This document shows, in pieces, positions 7,874 through 17,910 of a stretch of 59,477 bases of DNA (positions are counted from its first letter, which is position 1; each line of letters opens with the position of its first letter). Source of the stretch: Acidobacteriota bacterium (lineage in GTDB: Bacteria; Acidobacteriota; Blastocatellia; RBC074); the NCBI GenBank assembly GCA_016196035.1, contig JACPYM010000084.1, positions 1-59,477 of the forward strand, written 5' to 3'. Below the pieces are notes generated by a model. It was not told the DNA's origin and made no database searches. It saw only the letters and a list, made by a program, of their open reading frames with translations. The translations under genes were made by a program, and so were the position numbers.

Positions 7874-9196
7874 TCAGCGCCGCAGCAGCACGTGATCACC
7901 CTCGCGCAACGCGCCATTCGCGGCCACCGCATAATGAAATGCATCGGCGGCCAGGATCGTTACGGCAAGCGGGCGTTGTTCTTTTTCGCCTTCCAGCCGT
8001 GTCACCGTGATCGAATCTGCGCCGCTAAACGTCGCGGCGGCGCGCGGCACCAGCAGTTCGTTGTTCAACGTCCCGGTCTGCACCGTAACCTGCGCCGACA
8101 TGCCGGGCTTCATCTTCTCGGTCAGTGTGCGGTCGAGCGTAAAGACGACGGTGAAGACTTTGGCTTTGGCCTGCCAACTGGCCTTGGCGGCGGTTTGCGA
8201 AATGTCTTTGACCGTGCCGGTGATTTCGATGTCGGGGTAACTGTCCAGCTTGACGCGCGCCTGATTGCCGACTGAAATTTTTGGGCCATCCACTTCGTTG
8301 ACCTGGGCGACGACTTCCATCTCGGTCAAATCGGGCAATTGCACGACGGGCAAGCCGCCCCAGACGACGTCGCCGACTTGAATCTTGCGGCGTTCGTCCC
8401 AATGGTCGGTGTAAAGCACCATGCCGGCGGCGGGCGCTTTGACCTGCATTGCGCTCAAGCCGCTTTTGGCGAGGTTGAGCTGGTTTTCTGATTTTTGTTT
8501 CTCGATGGTTTTGACCTGCAACTCGGCGGCGAACTCACGTTTCTTCTGTTCGATCTTGGCGAGTTGGTTCTCGTATTCGGTTTTGGCTTTGTCGAGTGCG
8601 AATTGCTTTTCCTGATACTCGCGGCGCGGGACGACCTCGGCGGGCAGGCGGGCTTCGACTTTGGCTTTTTCGTAAGCGAGCCAGAGGCGGCTTAGCTCAA
8701 CCTGGAAGTCACGCAATTGGCCTTCCTGCTGCGCGCTGGCCTTGATGATTTCATTCTCGGCGGCGACCAGCTTTTCCTCAGCATCTTTGATTTTGTTCAA
8801 GATGGAAGTGCTGTCGAGTTCGGCCAAGCGGTCGCCCGTTTTGACGAAAGCGCCTTCGGGCGGCAGCCAGGTGATCTTGGCCTCTTCGTTGGTGTCGGCG
8901 AAAACCGTGCGCGACCGTACCGCGCGCAATTCGCCGTCCAGCAGCAATTGTTTGTTGAGCGCGCCGCGTTTGATCGTCGCCAATTGAGGCGGCGGCGCTT
9001 CGGCACGCAAGAACGAAGGCATCTGCTGCCTCAGCAGATTTGTCGTGAACTGACGAGCGCGCAGAAACGCGGGCGTGAAGACGGCCAGCAGCAATAACAA
9101 GAGCAACACGAGGGCAGGCAACAGCCGCACAGGTATTTTCCGTCGCGCGGTTTTGGCATTGGCGGCAAGAGAAGCGACCGGCGGATCAGTGACCAA
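7874..9196 (-). CDS. HlyD/MacA-type periplasmic adaptor, first in the series
   Basis: A 440-residue adaptor and the promoter-proximal gene of the efflux run. A basic stretch (ARRKIPVR) precedes a strongly hydrophobic helix (LLPALVLLLLLLLAVF). The first lipoyl half lies around residues 110-130 (PEGAFVKTGDRLAELD), followed by a coiled-coil hairpin, the second lipoyl half with an EMEVVAQVNEVDGPKI edge strand, and the barrel. I put the start at the TTG at 9196 because AGGAGGT lies six bases before it; the longer frame from 9277 has no ribosome site or signal sequence. It is divergent from hpnC across a 223-base gap that could hold both promoters. Confidence 0.82.
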   Translation of the reverse strand: MVTDPPVASLAANAKTARRKIPVRLLPALVLLLLLLLAVFTPAFLRARQFTTNLLRQQMPSFLRAEAPPPQLATIKRGALNKQLLLDGELRAVRSRTVFADTNEEAKITWLPPEGAFVKTGDRLAELDSTSILNKIKDAEEKLVAAENEIIKASAQQEGQLRDFQVELSRLWLAYEKAKVEARLPAEVVPRREYQEKQFALDKAKTEYENQLAKIEQKKREFAAELQVKTIEKQKSENQLNLAKSGLSAMQVKAPAAGMVLYTDHWDERRKIQVGDVVWGGLPVVQLPDLTEMEVVAQVNEVDGPKISVGNQARVKLDSYPDIEITGTVKDISQTAAKASWQAKAKVFTVVFTLDRTLTEKMKPGMSAQVTVQTGTLNNELLVPRAAATFSGADSITVTRLEGEKEQRPLAVTILAADAFHYAVAANGALREGDHVLLRR

Positions 9197-9419
9197 GCAT
9201 TCACCTCCTGTCGTTACTACTGAGCAAGTCCAGCTTTCGTTGAAACACAAAATCCAAGGCACAAGCAAAGGCACCAACTAAGGCAGATGCAGCGCTAAAC
9301 GCCGGAACCCAGGCTTTGGTTCCAGTGATTCCCAAAGGCCGCCAGCAGTTTGAAGAAGTCTTTCCGCACCTGCTATTCTCACCCGGCTCAAAAATTAAAA
9401 TGACGAATGGAAGTGCAGC

Positions 9420-10337
9420 TTGAACGTTCAAACGGTCGCGGCCTTGCAGCCCGCTGGTTTACCGGCGCAACCGCGCAGTTATAGCAGCGCCGAAGCCTTC
9501 GCATATTGCGAGCGCATGGCGCGCGAACATTACGAGAATTTCCCGGTCGGCAGCTTGCTGGTGCCAAGGGCGCGGCGCAAACACGTTTACAGCATCTACG
9601 CTTTTGCGCGCACGGCGGATGATTTCGCGGACGAGGGTTACGATGACGCTGTGCTGACCGAGGCGAGCCGGTTGCAAGCGTTGAACGAGTGGGAGGTGCA
9701 ACTCGCGGCCTGTTATCGCGGCGAGGCAAGTCGTCCGGTATTTGTTGCGTTGGCTGCGACGGTTAAAGAGTTGCAGTTGCCGGAACAGCTTTTCCGTGAC
9801 CTGCTTTCCGCGTTCAAACAGGATGTCGTCAAACGCCGCTATGCCGATTTTGCCGAAGTGCTGGATTATTGCCGGCGCTCGGCCAATCCGGTCGGACGCT
9901 TGATTTTGCGGCTGTTCGATTATCGCGATGAGCATCTGGATGAGTTGTCCGACGCCATCTGCACGGCTTTACAACTCGCCAATTTCTGGCAGGATGTGGC
10001 CGTTGACATACAGAAAGATCGAGTCTATTTGCCGCAGGATGAAATGCGGCAATACGGGGTCAATCTTGACGATTTGCGGGCGCAGCAGGGCAGCGCGGAG
10101 TATTGCCGCCTGCTCAAATTTCAGGTCGAACGCACACGGGAATTGTTTGCGCGCGGCAAAGACCTGCCGAAGCTGGTCAGCGGACGATTGGCGCTGGAAC
10201 TGCGGCTGACCTGGCACGGCGGCATGCGCATTCTGGAATTGATCGAGCGGCAAGCTTACGACACGCTGCGCGCGCGTCCGAAGCTGACTGGTTTTGACAA
10301 AGCGGTGCTGCTGAGTCGCGCACTGCTCAAACGATAA
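9420..10337 (+). CDS. hpnC: Hydroxysqualene synthase HpnC
   Basis: A 305-residue trans-isoprenyl diphosphate synthase of the squalene/phytoene synthase family. Both aspartate-rich Mg-diphosphate motifs are present: DDFADEG near residue 62 and DVAVDIQKD near residue 192. The N-terminal AYCERMAREHYENFPVGSLL is typical of HpnC. HpnC converts presqualene diphosphate to hydroxysqualene, the second step of the three-enzyme bacterial squalene route. The start is a TTG at 9420 (GGAAG eight bases upstream); the next in-frame ATG would remove conserved residues. It is followed after 17 bases by hpnD and then by hpnE, forming an operon. Confidence 0.93.
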   Translation: MNVQTVAALQPAGLPAQPRSYSSAEAFAYCERMAREHYENFPVGSLLVPRARRKHVYSIYAFARTADDFADEGYDDAVLTEASRLQALNEWEVQLAACYRGEASRPVFVALAATVKELQLPEQLFRDLLSAFKQDVVKRRYADFAEVLDYCRRSANPVGRLILRLFDYRDEHLDELSDAICTALQLANFWQDVAVDIQKDRVYLPQDEMRQYGVNLDDLRAQQGSAEYCRLLKFQVERTRELFARGKDLPKLVSGRLALELRLTWHGGMRILELIERQAYDTLRARPKLTGFDKAVLLSRALLKR

Positions 10338-10354
10338 CCAAAACGGTAGTCACG

Positions 10355-11356
10355 ATGAAAGCAGTCCCCACGCACAAAATTTCGCTCACGCCCTGGCATT
10401 TGCGTGAACGCGCCTCGCATTTGCGCCACGATCTGGCGAAGACGGTGCAGTCCAATTTTTTCTACTCGTTTCTTTTCCTGCCCAAAGCCAAGCGCGATGC
10501 GATCATTGACGTCTATGGGTTTTGCCGTGCGGTGGACGACATTGTGGATGACATCGTCGAGCAAAACGGCACGGTCGAAGAGGCGCGCGCGGGGCTGAAT
10601 GAATGGCGCGCGGAACTTGACGCGCTGTATGCCGGGCAGCCGGCCAAACCGATTGCGCGCCGCTTGCAACGGGTGCTAGCCCAATTCCCGCTGCCGCAGG
10701 AATACTTTGAAGAGATGATCAACGGTTGCGAGATGGATTTGCACCGCCATCGGTATGAAACCTTCGACGAGCTTTACGAATACTGCTATCGCGTCGCTTC
10801 GATCACAGGGCTGATGTGCATCGAGATTTTTACTTACCGTTCGCCGCAGACCAAAGAGTACGCCATCCATCTGGGACAGGCGCTGCAATTGACCAACATC
10901 CTGCGCGATTTGAAAGAAGACGCCGCTCGTGGCCGCGTGTATTTGCCACAGGAAGATTTGCGCCGGTTCGATTACAGCGAAACGGAACTGAATGCAGGCG
11001 TCGTCAATGACAACTTCCGCGCGCTGATGCGGTTTGAATGCGAACGCGCGCGCAGCTTCTACCAACGCGCCGCTGAGTTGTTGCCTGTCGAAGACCGCCC
11101 GACGCTGGTGGCCGCGCGCACGATGGGCAAGATTTACTACCGCTTGCTCGAACAGATCGAAGCCGTCAATTACGACGTCTTTCATCACCAGATTCGCCTG
11201 CATCGGCCCGAACGGTTTTTGATCGCGCTCAGCGAATGGGCCTTTAACGAGAGCGGCGGGCAAGGAAATGGCACGGGCGGAGATGGGGAGATAGGGGGAC
11301 GGGGAGACGGGGGAACTTCACAGGGAAACGGCGCAACCTCGGAGCATTGGCAGTGA
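10355..11356 (+). CDS. hpnD: Presqualene diphosphate synthase HpnD
   Basis: A 333-residue squalene/phytoene synthase family protein that condenses two farnesyl diphosphates to presqualene diphosphate. The first Asp-rich motif is DDIVDDIVE (near residue 58) and the second DLKEDAARGRVYLP (near residue 186). The protein has an odd tail after about residue 295: a Gly/Asn-rich low-complexity stretch (GGQGNGTGGDGEIGG and onward) encoded by G-rich DNA at 11258-11320. This tail is probably a recent read-through or slippage expansion and is not part of the fold. The last bases overlap the hpnE start. Confidence 0.93.
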   Translation: MKAVPTHKISLTPWHLRERASHLRHDLAKTVQSNFFYSFLFLPKAKRDAIIDVYGFCRAVDDIVDDIVEQNGTVEEARAGLNEWRAELDALYAGQPAKPIARRLQRVLAQFPLPQEYFEEMINGCEMDLHRHRYETFDELYEYCYRVASITGLMCIEIFTYRSPQTKEYAIHLGQALQLTNILRDLKEDAARGRVYLPQEDLRRFDYSETELNAGVVNDNFRALMRFECERARSFYQRAAELLPVEDRPTLVAARTMGKIYYRLLEQIEAVNYDVFHHQIRLHRPERFLIALSEWAFNESGGQGNGTGGDGEIGGRGDGGTSQGNGATSEHWQ

Positions 11357-12747
11357 CGCAACACGATTTGTCAGAGACTCTTCCCAGCGCCTCGCCGCTC
11401 CGTCATCCCCTCGTCATCATCGGCGGCGGCTTTGCGGGCTTGGCGGCAGCGGTGGATTTGGCTGAACAGGGACGCCATGTTTTAGTTCTCGAACGGCGCG
11501 GCTTTCTGGGCGGACGCGCCTATTCTTTCACCGACAAAACGACCGGCGCAGTGATTGATAACGGCCAGCATTTGATGATGGGTTGTTATCACCACACCTT
11601 AAACTTCCTCGGCAAAATCGGCGCGCTCGACAAACTCAAATTCCAGCCCAATCCCCGCGTAGATTTCCTGCACGAGCAAGCAGGTCACGCCAGCTTTCAA
11701 TGCCCGAATTTGCCGGCGCCGTTGCACCTGTTGGCGGGTCTGGCCAGGCTGCAAAGCATCGGTTGGAACGACCGGCTGCGCGCCTTGCGTGTCGGCGTCG
11801 CTTTGCAGTTGATGAATGGCGACCGGCAGAAACTGGCCGATGTCACCGTGCGCGAATGGCTGAATGAGTTGGGCCAATCGGAACAGATGCAGCGCCGGTT
11901 CTGGGACATCGTGGCGCTGGCGACGCTCAACGAAACGCCCGAACGCGCCTCTGCCGATATGTTCGCACGCGTGCTGGAGCAGGCTTTTCTGCACACCAAA
12001 CGCGATTCGACGATGGTCATTTCGCGCGTCGGCCTGAGCGAGCTTTACACGACGGACGCCCAGGCGTTTATCCAGGCGCGCGGCGGCGCGGTGCGGTTGA
12101 ACGCCGAGGTCGAGCGGATTGAATTCAACGGCCCGCGCGTTACCGGTTTAACCTTGCGCGGGGGCGAGCAGCTTGCCGCTGAAACGGTCATCAACGCCGC
12201 GCCGTATTTCGCCTTGCGCCGAATGATCGCGCCGGATGTGCTGGCGGCGAGTCCCAGCTTGTGCCAATTGCCGGAGCTGAAATCCGCGCCCATCGTCTCG
12301 ATCAATCTCTGGTACGACCGGCAAGTGACGGAATTGGAATTCGCCGGCTTGCTGGATTCGCCCGTCGAATGGGTCTTCAACAAAAACGCCATTGCGGGCG
12401 AACCCGTGCGCGAGTGGCAACACCTGGCGCTCGTCATCAGCGGCGCGCACGAGGCCGCCAAACAAACCAAAGAGGAATTGATCGCGCTGGCCGTGCGCGA
12501 AATGGAACGCTTCTTTCCGGCGGCGCGTCAGACAAAACCGCTGCATGCCTTTGTCGTGCGCGAACACGACGCGACGCTCTCGCACACGGTCGGTGTTGCG
12601 CGGTTGCGTCCGCCACAGCAAACCGAGTTCGAGAACTTTTACCTGGCCGGGGATTGGACGGATACCGGCTTGCCCGCGACGATTGAAAGCGCGGTGTGGA
12701 GCGGGCAAGAGTGCGCCCGGCGCATTTTGAACCGTGCGGATTGCTAG
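11353..12747 (+). CDS. hpnE: Hydroxysqualene dehydroxylase HpnE
   Basis: A 464-residue FAD-dependent amine-oxidase/phytoene-desaturase-like flavoprotein. The N-terminal dinucleotide motif is VIIGGGFAGLAAAVDLAE followed by an acidic end of beta-2 (LERRGFLGGRAYS). The C-terminal FAD signature is FYLAGDWTDTGLPATIESA. HpnE reduces hydroxysqualene to squalene, finishing the route begun by HpnD and HpnC. I chose the GTG at 11353, whose GTGA overlaps the hpnD stop and has GGAG eight bases upstream. The TTG six bases earlier is too close to that site. Confidence 0.93.
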   Translation: MTQHDLSETLPSASPLRHPLVIIGGGFAGLAAAVDLAEQGRHVLVLERRGFLGGRAYSFTDKTTGAVIDNGQHLMMGCYHHTLNFLGKIGALDKLKFQPNPRVDFLHEQAGHASFQCPNLPAPLHLLAGLARLQSIGWNDRLRALRVGVALQLMNGDRQKLADVTVREWLNELGQSEQMQRRFWDIVALATLNETPERASADMFARVLEQAFLHTKRDSTMVISRVGLSELYTTDAQAFIQARGGAVRLNAEVERIEFNGPRVTGLTLRGGEQLAAETVINAAPYFALRRMIAPDVLAASPSLCQLPELKSAPIVSINLWYDRQVTELEFAGLLDSPVEWVFNKNAIAGEPVREWQHLALVISGAHEAAKQTKEELIALAVREMERFFPAARQTKPLHAFVVREHDATLSHTVGVARLRPPQQTEFENFYLAGDWTDTGLPATIESAVWSGQECARRILNRADC

Positions 12748-12913
12748 ATTGCCGTCTGCCGCGCCTATCGCGTATCATCCACGCCGTCTTCCCCAAACTA
12801 TGAAAGCAAATCAAGTTGGTTTTCCCCGGGCGCTTCAAGCGGTAACGGGTGTGCGCTGTGTTGCTTCGAGAGCAGCGTCTTTTGCTTGAAAGCGACAGCA
12901 GGTGAATGTGGTT

Positions 12914-14263
12914 ATGCGTAGAGATTCTCAAAAATTGCGGGCCGTGGATGCCGAGGCTAGCGAAGAGTTGGAAGGGGCCGAAGCGATAGAAAGGGAAATC
13001 AGTTCGCCGGGGCGTTGGTCGCAGGGCATCATCATCTTGCTCGGCGCGTTCGGTTTGCAGCGCCTGCTGTCGTTCACGCCAGAATTGGTCGAACGGTTTT
13101 ACAGTCGCATCTTCTTCCAATCTGTCGCGCGCATCATCGCCATCATCAATAAACCATTCGGGTTTTCCCTGGCCGAAGCCGGGCTAATCGTCCTGGTCAT
13201 ACTGCTTTCTATTTGGCTGCTGTGGGTGGCGCGCAAGTTCTGGCATGGCTTTCTGGGTTTCTTCGATTTGATCGCCTACTTGCTGTACCGCGCCATTTGG
13301 GCGGGCGGCTTAGTGATGCTGCTCTTTCTCGCGTTGTGGGGCTTTAACTACCAGCGGCAAACGCTGGCGGCCAACCTGAATCTGGCGGGCCGCGAAACCC
13401 GCCCAGGCGAATTGGAAACGATCTGCAACCTGATGATTTCGCGCCTCAATTCCAGTTATGAGATGACCCGGCTCAAACAGGATTGGGCCAGCGACAAGGG
13501 CTTGCCGATAAGCCGCCCGCAGCTTTACGACGCGCTGGAAACTTCGTATCAAAGTTTGAGCATGCTGGGCCGCGCGAGTCAGGCCGGGTTCGGCCCGCCC
13601 AAACCGCTCACCCTTTCGCCGCTGCTGAGCCGCTTTGGCATCAGCGGGATTTACAGCCCGTTTACCGGCGAAGCCAATTACAACGAAGAAGCGCCCGCCT
13701 GCGACTTGCCCTATGTCATCGCCCACGAAAAAGCCCATCAACGCGGCTTTGCGCGCGAGGATGAAGCGAACTTCATCGGCTTTCTGGCCTGTGTGAATGC
13801 GACAGATGCGTTCGTGCGCTATTCCGGTTATTTGCAGGCGATGCCGCGCGTGATGAGCGTGCTGGCAACGACGAATGCAGATGAATACCAAACGCTGTTG
13901 GCGCGCATCGGGCCAGGCGCGCGCACCGATTTGCAAACGCGGGCGGCCTTTTGGCACCAGCGCGAAAGCCGCGTGCTGGGCGAAGTCGCGCGCAAGACCA
14001 ACAACACCTATCTGAAAGCCAACCGCGTGCGTTCGGGCATCGCCAATTACGACGAAGTGACGGCGCTGATCATTAACTACTTTCTCGCCTATCCGAACGG
14101 CGGACGCGAGCGCTTGCTGGTGACGGAAACGCCCGCCGCCAGCGCGAGTCCGGAAACAACGGCCAGCAAGCCACGGCAAACCCCAACGCCGCCGGCAGCG
14201 CGACCAACGGCCTCGCCTTCGCCCGCGGCAGGGCAGTCTGATCCGGGTGGATTTATTCCGTGA
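12914..14263 (+). CDS. DUF3810 family membrane protein with an HExxH motif
   Basis: A 449-residue protein. An acidic N-terminus precedes at least three hydrophobic segments (about residues 35-48, 80-105 and 120-140), so it is an inner-membrane protein. The large following domain carries HEKAHQRGFAREDEANF with the HExxH at H271, a layout like a zinc metallopeptidase with a downstream acidic ligand. This is the DUF3810 signature. The tail after about residue 400 is Pro/Thr/Ala-rich. The ATG at 12914 has AGGTG nine bases before it; a GTG at 12902 is possible. Substrate unknown. It lies inside the hopanoid gene run, between hpnE and shc, but is not a known hopanoid gene. Confidence 0.82.
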   Translation: MRRDSQKLRAVDAEASEELEGAEAIEREISSPGRWSQGIIILLGAFGLQRLLSFTPELVERFYSRIFFQSVARIIAIINKPFGFSLAEAGLIVLVILLSIWLLWVARKFWHGFLGFFDLIAYLLYRAIWAGGLVMLLFLALWGFNYQRQTLAANLNLAGRETRPGELETICNLMISRLNSSYEMTRLKQDWASDKGLPISRPQLYDALETSYQSLSMLGRASQAGFGPPKPLTLSPLLSRFGISGIYSPFTGEANYNEEAPACDLPYVIAHEKAHQRGFAREDEANFIGFLACVNATDAFVRYSGYLQAMPRVMSVLATTNADEYQTLLARIGPGARTDLQTRAAFWHQRESRVLGEVARKTNNTYLKANRVRSGIANYDEVTALIINYFLAYPNGGRERLLVTETPAASASPETTASKPRQTPTPPAARPTASPSPAAGQSDPGGFIP

Positions 14264-14315
14264 TGCAAAACCATCAAAGTCGGTGCATTCACGCGCACTG
14301 CGCGCAGCAACCAAC

Positions 14316-14414
14316 GGTGTTCAGAGTTCCGCCTTCAGGCAGTCAGCGGCGCGGCAGCGCCGGGTTGACGCATTGGCGGCGCGTTGACCACCTGAAGGCG
14401 GAACTCTGAACACC
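14316..14414. repeat. Inverted repeat of the GTTCAGAGTTC family
   Basis: Arms GGTGTTCAGAGTTCCGCCTT (14316-14340) and AAGGCGGAACTCTGAACACC (14390-14414) pair nearly perfectly around a GC-rich loop with its own short hairpins. The outer word GTTCAGAGTTC is shared with copies at 40477-40583 and 46971-47052, whereas the inner stem differs. It lies between the DUF3810 gene and shc. Confidence 0.88.
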
Positions 14415-14476
14415 AGTGTGTCAGGGTTGCAGCTCCGGCGAATGCCCAGATTTCGGGTGCTTCGAGTTAGATTCAA

Positions 14477-16469
14477 ATGAGCACGGCACAAACCTCTCTA
14501 CAACCCAATCTACAAACACGCCTGAGCGACGCCCTGCATCGTGGCCAAGCTTACCTGCTCGCTCAGCAATATCCCGAAGGCTATTGGTGGGCCGAACTCG
14601 AAGCCAATGTCACGCTGACGGCGGAACTCATCATGCTGCACCGCATCCTGATTCACAGCGACGCGCGCAATCGGTACAGCAACGGCAAAGACCGCGCGGC
14701 GCAGATTCAACAGATGGCGCGTTATCTATTGCGCGAACAACGCGCACACGGCGGTTGGGAATTGTTTTTTGGCGATGGTGGCGAAATCAGCACGACGATT
14801 GAAGCCTACTTTGCACTCAAACTCTCTGGTTTATCCGTGGATGACGAACGGATGCAGCGCGCGCGCCAATTCATCGTGGCACGCGGCGGACTGACCAAGG
14901 CGCGCGTCTTCACCAAGCTGCATCTGGCTTTGTTTGGCGCGTATCCGTGGGCAGGGCTGCCGACGCTGCCGCCCTGGTTTATGTTTTTGCCGGCGTGGCT
15001 CCCCTTCAACATTTACACGATGGCGAGTTGGGCGCGCTCTTCGACCGTGCCGCTGCTGGTCGTGATTGATAAGCGGCCCGTCTATGACCTGGGCGTCAAG
15101 GCGGACGAATTGTTTGCGCCCGGCCAGACCGATGTCGCGCTGAAAAATAACGATGGCACGCTGGTTGGTTCGCTGTTCTTGCTGGCGGACAAGGCCCTCA
15201 AAACCTTAGATCGGTTGGGCATCGTGCCGCGCCGCGAAGCCGGAAACGCCGCCGCCGAACGCTGGGTGATCGAACGCCAAGACGCGCCGGGCGATTGGGC
15301 CGGCATCGTGCCCGCAATGATCAATGCGCTGCTGATGTTTCATGCGCTCGGCTATGCGGCCAAGCATCCTTACGTCAAACGCGGCCTTGATGCGCTGGAT
15401 CGGTTTTGCATTGAAGAGGGCACTGTGCCGAGTTCGGAGGAAGCCCAGTACTTGCGCTTGCAACCGTGCATCTCGCCGACCTGGGATACGGCGTTGGGGA
15501 TTGACCGCGCTCTTTGAGGCGGGCCTTGCGCCGACGCATCGGCGCGCCCGAGCGGCGGGCGATTGGTTGCTGACGCAACAGATTTTCCGCTACGGCGATT
15601 GGGCGGTGTTCAATCGCCAAGGCAAACCGGCGGGCTGGGCGTTCGAGTTCTACAACGACTATTACCCTGACGTAGACGATACGGCGGCGGTCATCATGGC
15701 CTTGCTACCGATACGCCTTGATGATGATGAATACAAGTTGGAGGCCTGCCGCGCCGCGACCGAATGGGTGATGACGATGCAATGCCGCGCGGGCGGCTGG
15801 GCGGCCTTCGACATTGATAACACGCAAGACCTGTGGAATCAGATGCCGTATGGTGATCTCAAGGCAATGATTGATCCGCCGACGGCTGATTTGACCGGGC
15901 GCGTGTTGGAATTGCTCGGTCATTGGCAACAACGCGGCGAGAAACTGTACCGCGACGAAGACGTGCAGCGTGCGATTCGCTTCCTGCTCAGCTTGCAAGA
16001 GAAAGATGGTTCGTGGTGGGGGCGCTGGGGCGTCAATTACATTTACGGCACCTATCTGGCGCTGGTCGGTTTGCGCGCGATTGCGCCGTATGCCGGATTC
16101 GATATGGACAGCGATTCCGTCAAACAAGCTGCCGCTTGGTTGCGCAGTGTGCAAAACGGTGATGGCGGTTGGGGCGAAACCTGTGAGTCATACAAACGAC
16201 CCGAACTGCGCGGGCAGGGGCCGAGCACGCCTTCGCAAACTGCGTGGGCGTTGATCGGGTTGATGGCGGCGGGCGATTACGCGAGTGATTCGGTGAAGAA
16301 CGGCGTGGCTTATCTGTTGGGCAGACAAAACGCCGATGGTAGTTGGCCCGAAGCCGAATTTACCGGCACGGGCTTTCCCGGCCACTTTTATATCAACTAT
16401 CATCAATACCGAAATCAGTTTCCTTTGACGGCGTTGGGCCGGTACTTCCAGCAAATCAGCCGCGACTGA
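14477..16469 (+). pseudogene. shc: Squalene-hopene cyclase, split by a one-base insertion
   Basis: Two overlapping frames together give a full-length cyclase of about 663 residues. The first frame (14477 to ~15494) ends in SPTWDTALGIDRAL and a stop at 15517. The second continues as LTALFEAGL and carries the catalytic DVDDTA motif (15669) and QW repeats (NGDGGWGETC, NADGSWPEAEF). Deleting one T at 15494/15495 restores the canonical WDTAWGLTALFEAG. The enzyme would cyclise squalene to hopene at the membrane. Downstream sequence is perfectly conserved, so the frameshift is either very recent or, more likely, a sequencing error. No slippery heptamer is present. Last gene of the hopanoid run. Confidence 0.93.
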
Positions 16470-16567
16470 TTTGAGCGAAACAAAAAAGAAGATTGAAGCC
16501 GAAAGCAGCTCGGCTTCTGGTATGAGACAGCAAAACGAGCCGGGAACAGCATGATTCCAGGGCAATA

Positions 16568-17878
16568 ATGAAACGGATTCTTTTCTCCATCATCTTCGCC
16601 ACAGGCTTAGGCTTGGTTTGGTTTCCAGAAGGCGCTCGACAGCAGGATTGGCCACAAGAACATCCCTCCATTGATTACCGCCACAGCCTCAGCAACGACC
16701 CGGTTGCGCGCTTGCAGCGGCAAATTGACAGCGGCGCGGTCAAACTCGAATACAACGAGGCGCACGGTTATCTGGAAGCCGTCCTCGAACAACTGAAGGT
16801 GCCCGCGACCTCGCAAGGGCTGGTCTTTTCCAAAACCAGCTTTCAATTGCATCGCATCATGCCTTCCAATCCGCGCGCGCTTTACTTCAACGATGAAGCG
16901 TATGTCGGCTGGGTCAACGGCGGCGACGTGTTGGAACTGGCTGCGGTGGACGCCAAGCTGGGCGGCGTCTTTTACACGCTGGAGCAGGAAAGGACGGCGC
17001 GGCCAAAGTTTCGGCGCAACGATGAATGCCTGCAATGTCACGCCACCAGCAGCACGCGCAATGTACCGGGTTTCGTTGTGCGGTCGGTTTATCCCGATGC
17101 GCGCGGTTATCCGATTGCGCCGCTGGGCGGTTTCATCACCACGCACAGCAGCCCGCTGCGCGAACGTTGGGGTGGTTGGTATATCAGCGGCACTCACGGC
17201 GCGGAGAAGCATTTGGGCAACCAGCGTTTTGACGAGCAAGGCGGCGCATATAACCCAGCCCAACTCGCCAGCCAGAATGTCACCAAGTTGGAGCCGCGCT
17301 TTAACACGCTAAACTACCTGACGCCGCACAGTGACCTCATTGCCCTGATGGTGCTCGAACATCAGACACAGATGCACAATCTGATTACCAAACTCAATTA
17401 CGAAACACGCCGTGCTCTGTACGAACAACAGGCCATCAACGAAGCCTTGGGCGAAACGTCAGTGACCACCGCAGAAAGCACGCGGCGGCGCATCGCACAC
17501 GCGGCGGAAGACTTGGTGCGCTATCTGCTCTTTGCAGGGGAAACGCGTTGGAGCGTGCCGCTGAGCGGCACTTCCGGTTTTGCCAAAGACTTCGCCGCGC
17601 AAGGCCCGCGCGACAAGCGGGGCCGTTCGTTGCGTGATTTGGATTTGAAGCAAAAGCTGTTTCGCTATCCGTGCAGCTATTTGATCTATTCGGAAGCCTT
17701 CGACGCTTTGCCGCCGCCCGCGCTGGAACAGGTCTACCGGCAATTGTGGCAAGTGTTGACCGGGCAGACACACGATAAAGACTTGGCTGCGCTTCCGGCG
17801 GCGGAGCGCCAAGCCGTACTCGAAATCCTGCGCGAAACCAAGCGCAATCTGCCCGCTTACTTTCAGGCCGGAAACTGA
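16568..17878 (+). CDS. Exported protein with a single CXXCH heme-binding site
   Basis: A 436-residue protein starting with a signal-like segment (RILFSIIFATGLGLVWF). One heme c attachment motif, CLQCH, sits near residue 156, and an Asp/Trp/Gly-rich segment follows (RERWGGWYISGTHG). Similar exported proteins are common in planctomycetes and acidobacteria (recalled, not searched), but I know no assigned function. A role as a periplasmic redox protein is an inference from the heme site alone. It follows shc by 98 bases and is followed by a methyltransferase gene, with no clear operon logic. Confidence 0.7.
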   Translation: MKRILFSIIFATGLGLVWFPEGARQQDWPQEHPSIDYRHSLSNDPVARLQRQIDSGAVKLEYNEAHGYLEAVLEQLKVPATSQGLVFSKTSFQLHRIMPSNPRALYFNDEAYVGWVNGGDVLELAAVDAKLGGVFYTLEQERTARPKFRRNDECLQCHATSSTRNVPGFVVRSVYPDARGYPIAPLGGFITTHSSPLRERWGGWYISGTHGAEKHLGNQRFDEQGGAYNPAQLASQNVTKLEPRFNTLNYLTPHSDLIALMVLEHQTQMHNLITKLNYETRRALYEQQAINEALGETSVTTAESTRRRIAHAAEDLVRYLLFAGETRWSVPLSGTSGFAKDFAAQGPRDKRGRSLRDLDLKQKLFRYPCSYLIYSEAFDALPPPALEQVYRQLWQVLTGQTHDKDLAALPAAERQAVLEILRETKRNLPAYFQAGN

Positions 17879-17910
17879 GAGAGCGTTTGGGCACGGAGTC
17901 TGAGGGGAAC

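Noticed and set aside
9928-10209. Alternative short frames over hpnC and other hopanoid genes
   Set aside because: All overlap strong Asp-rich-motif enzymes and carry no motif of their own.
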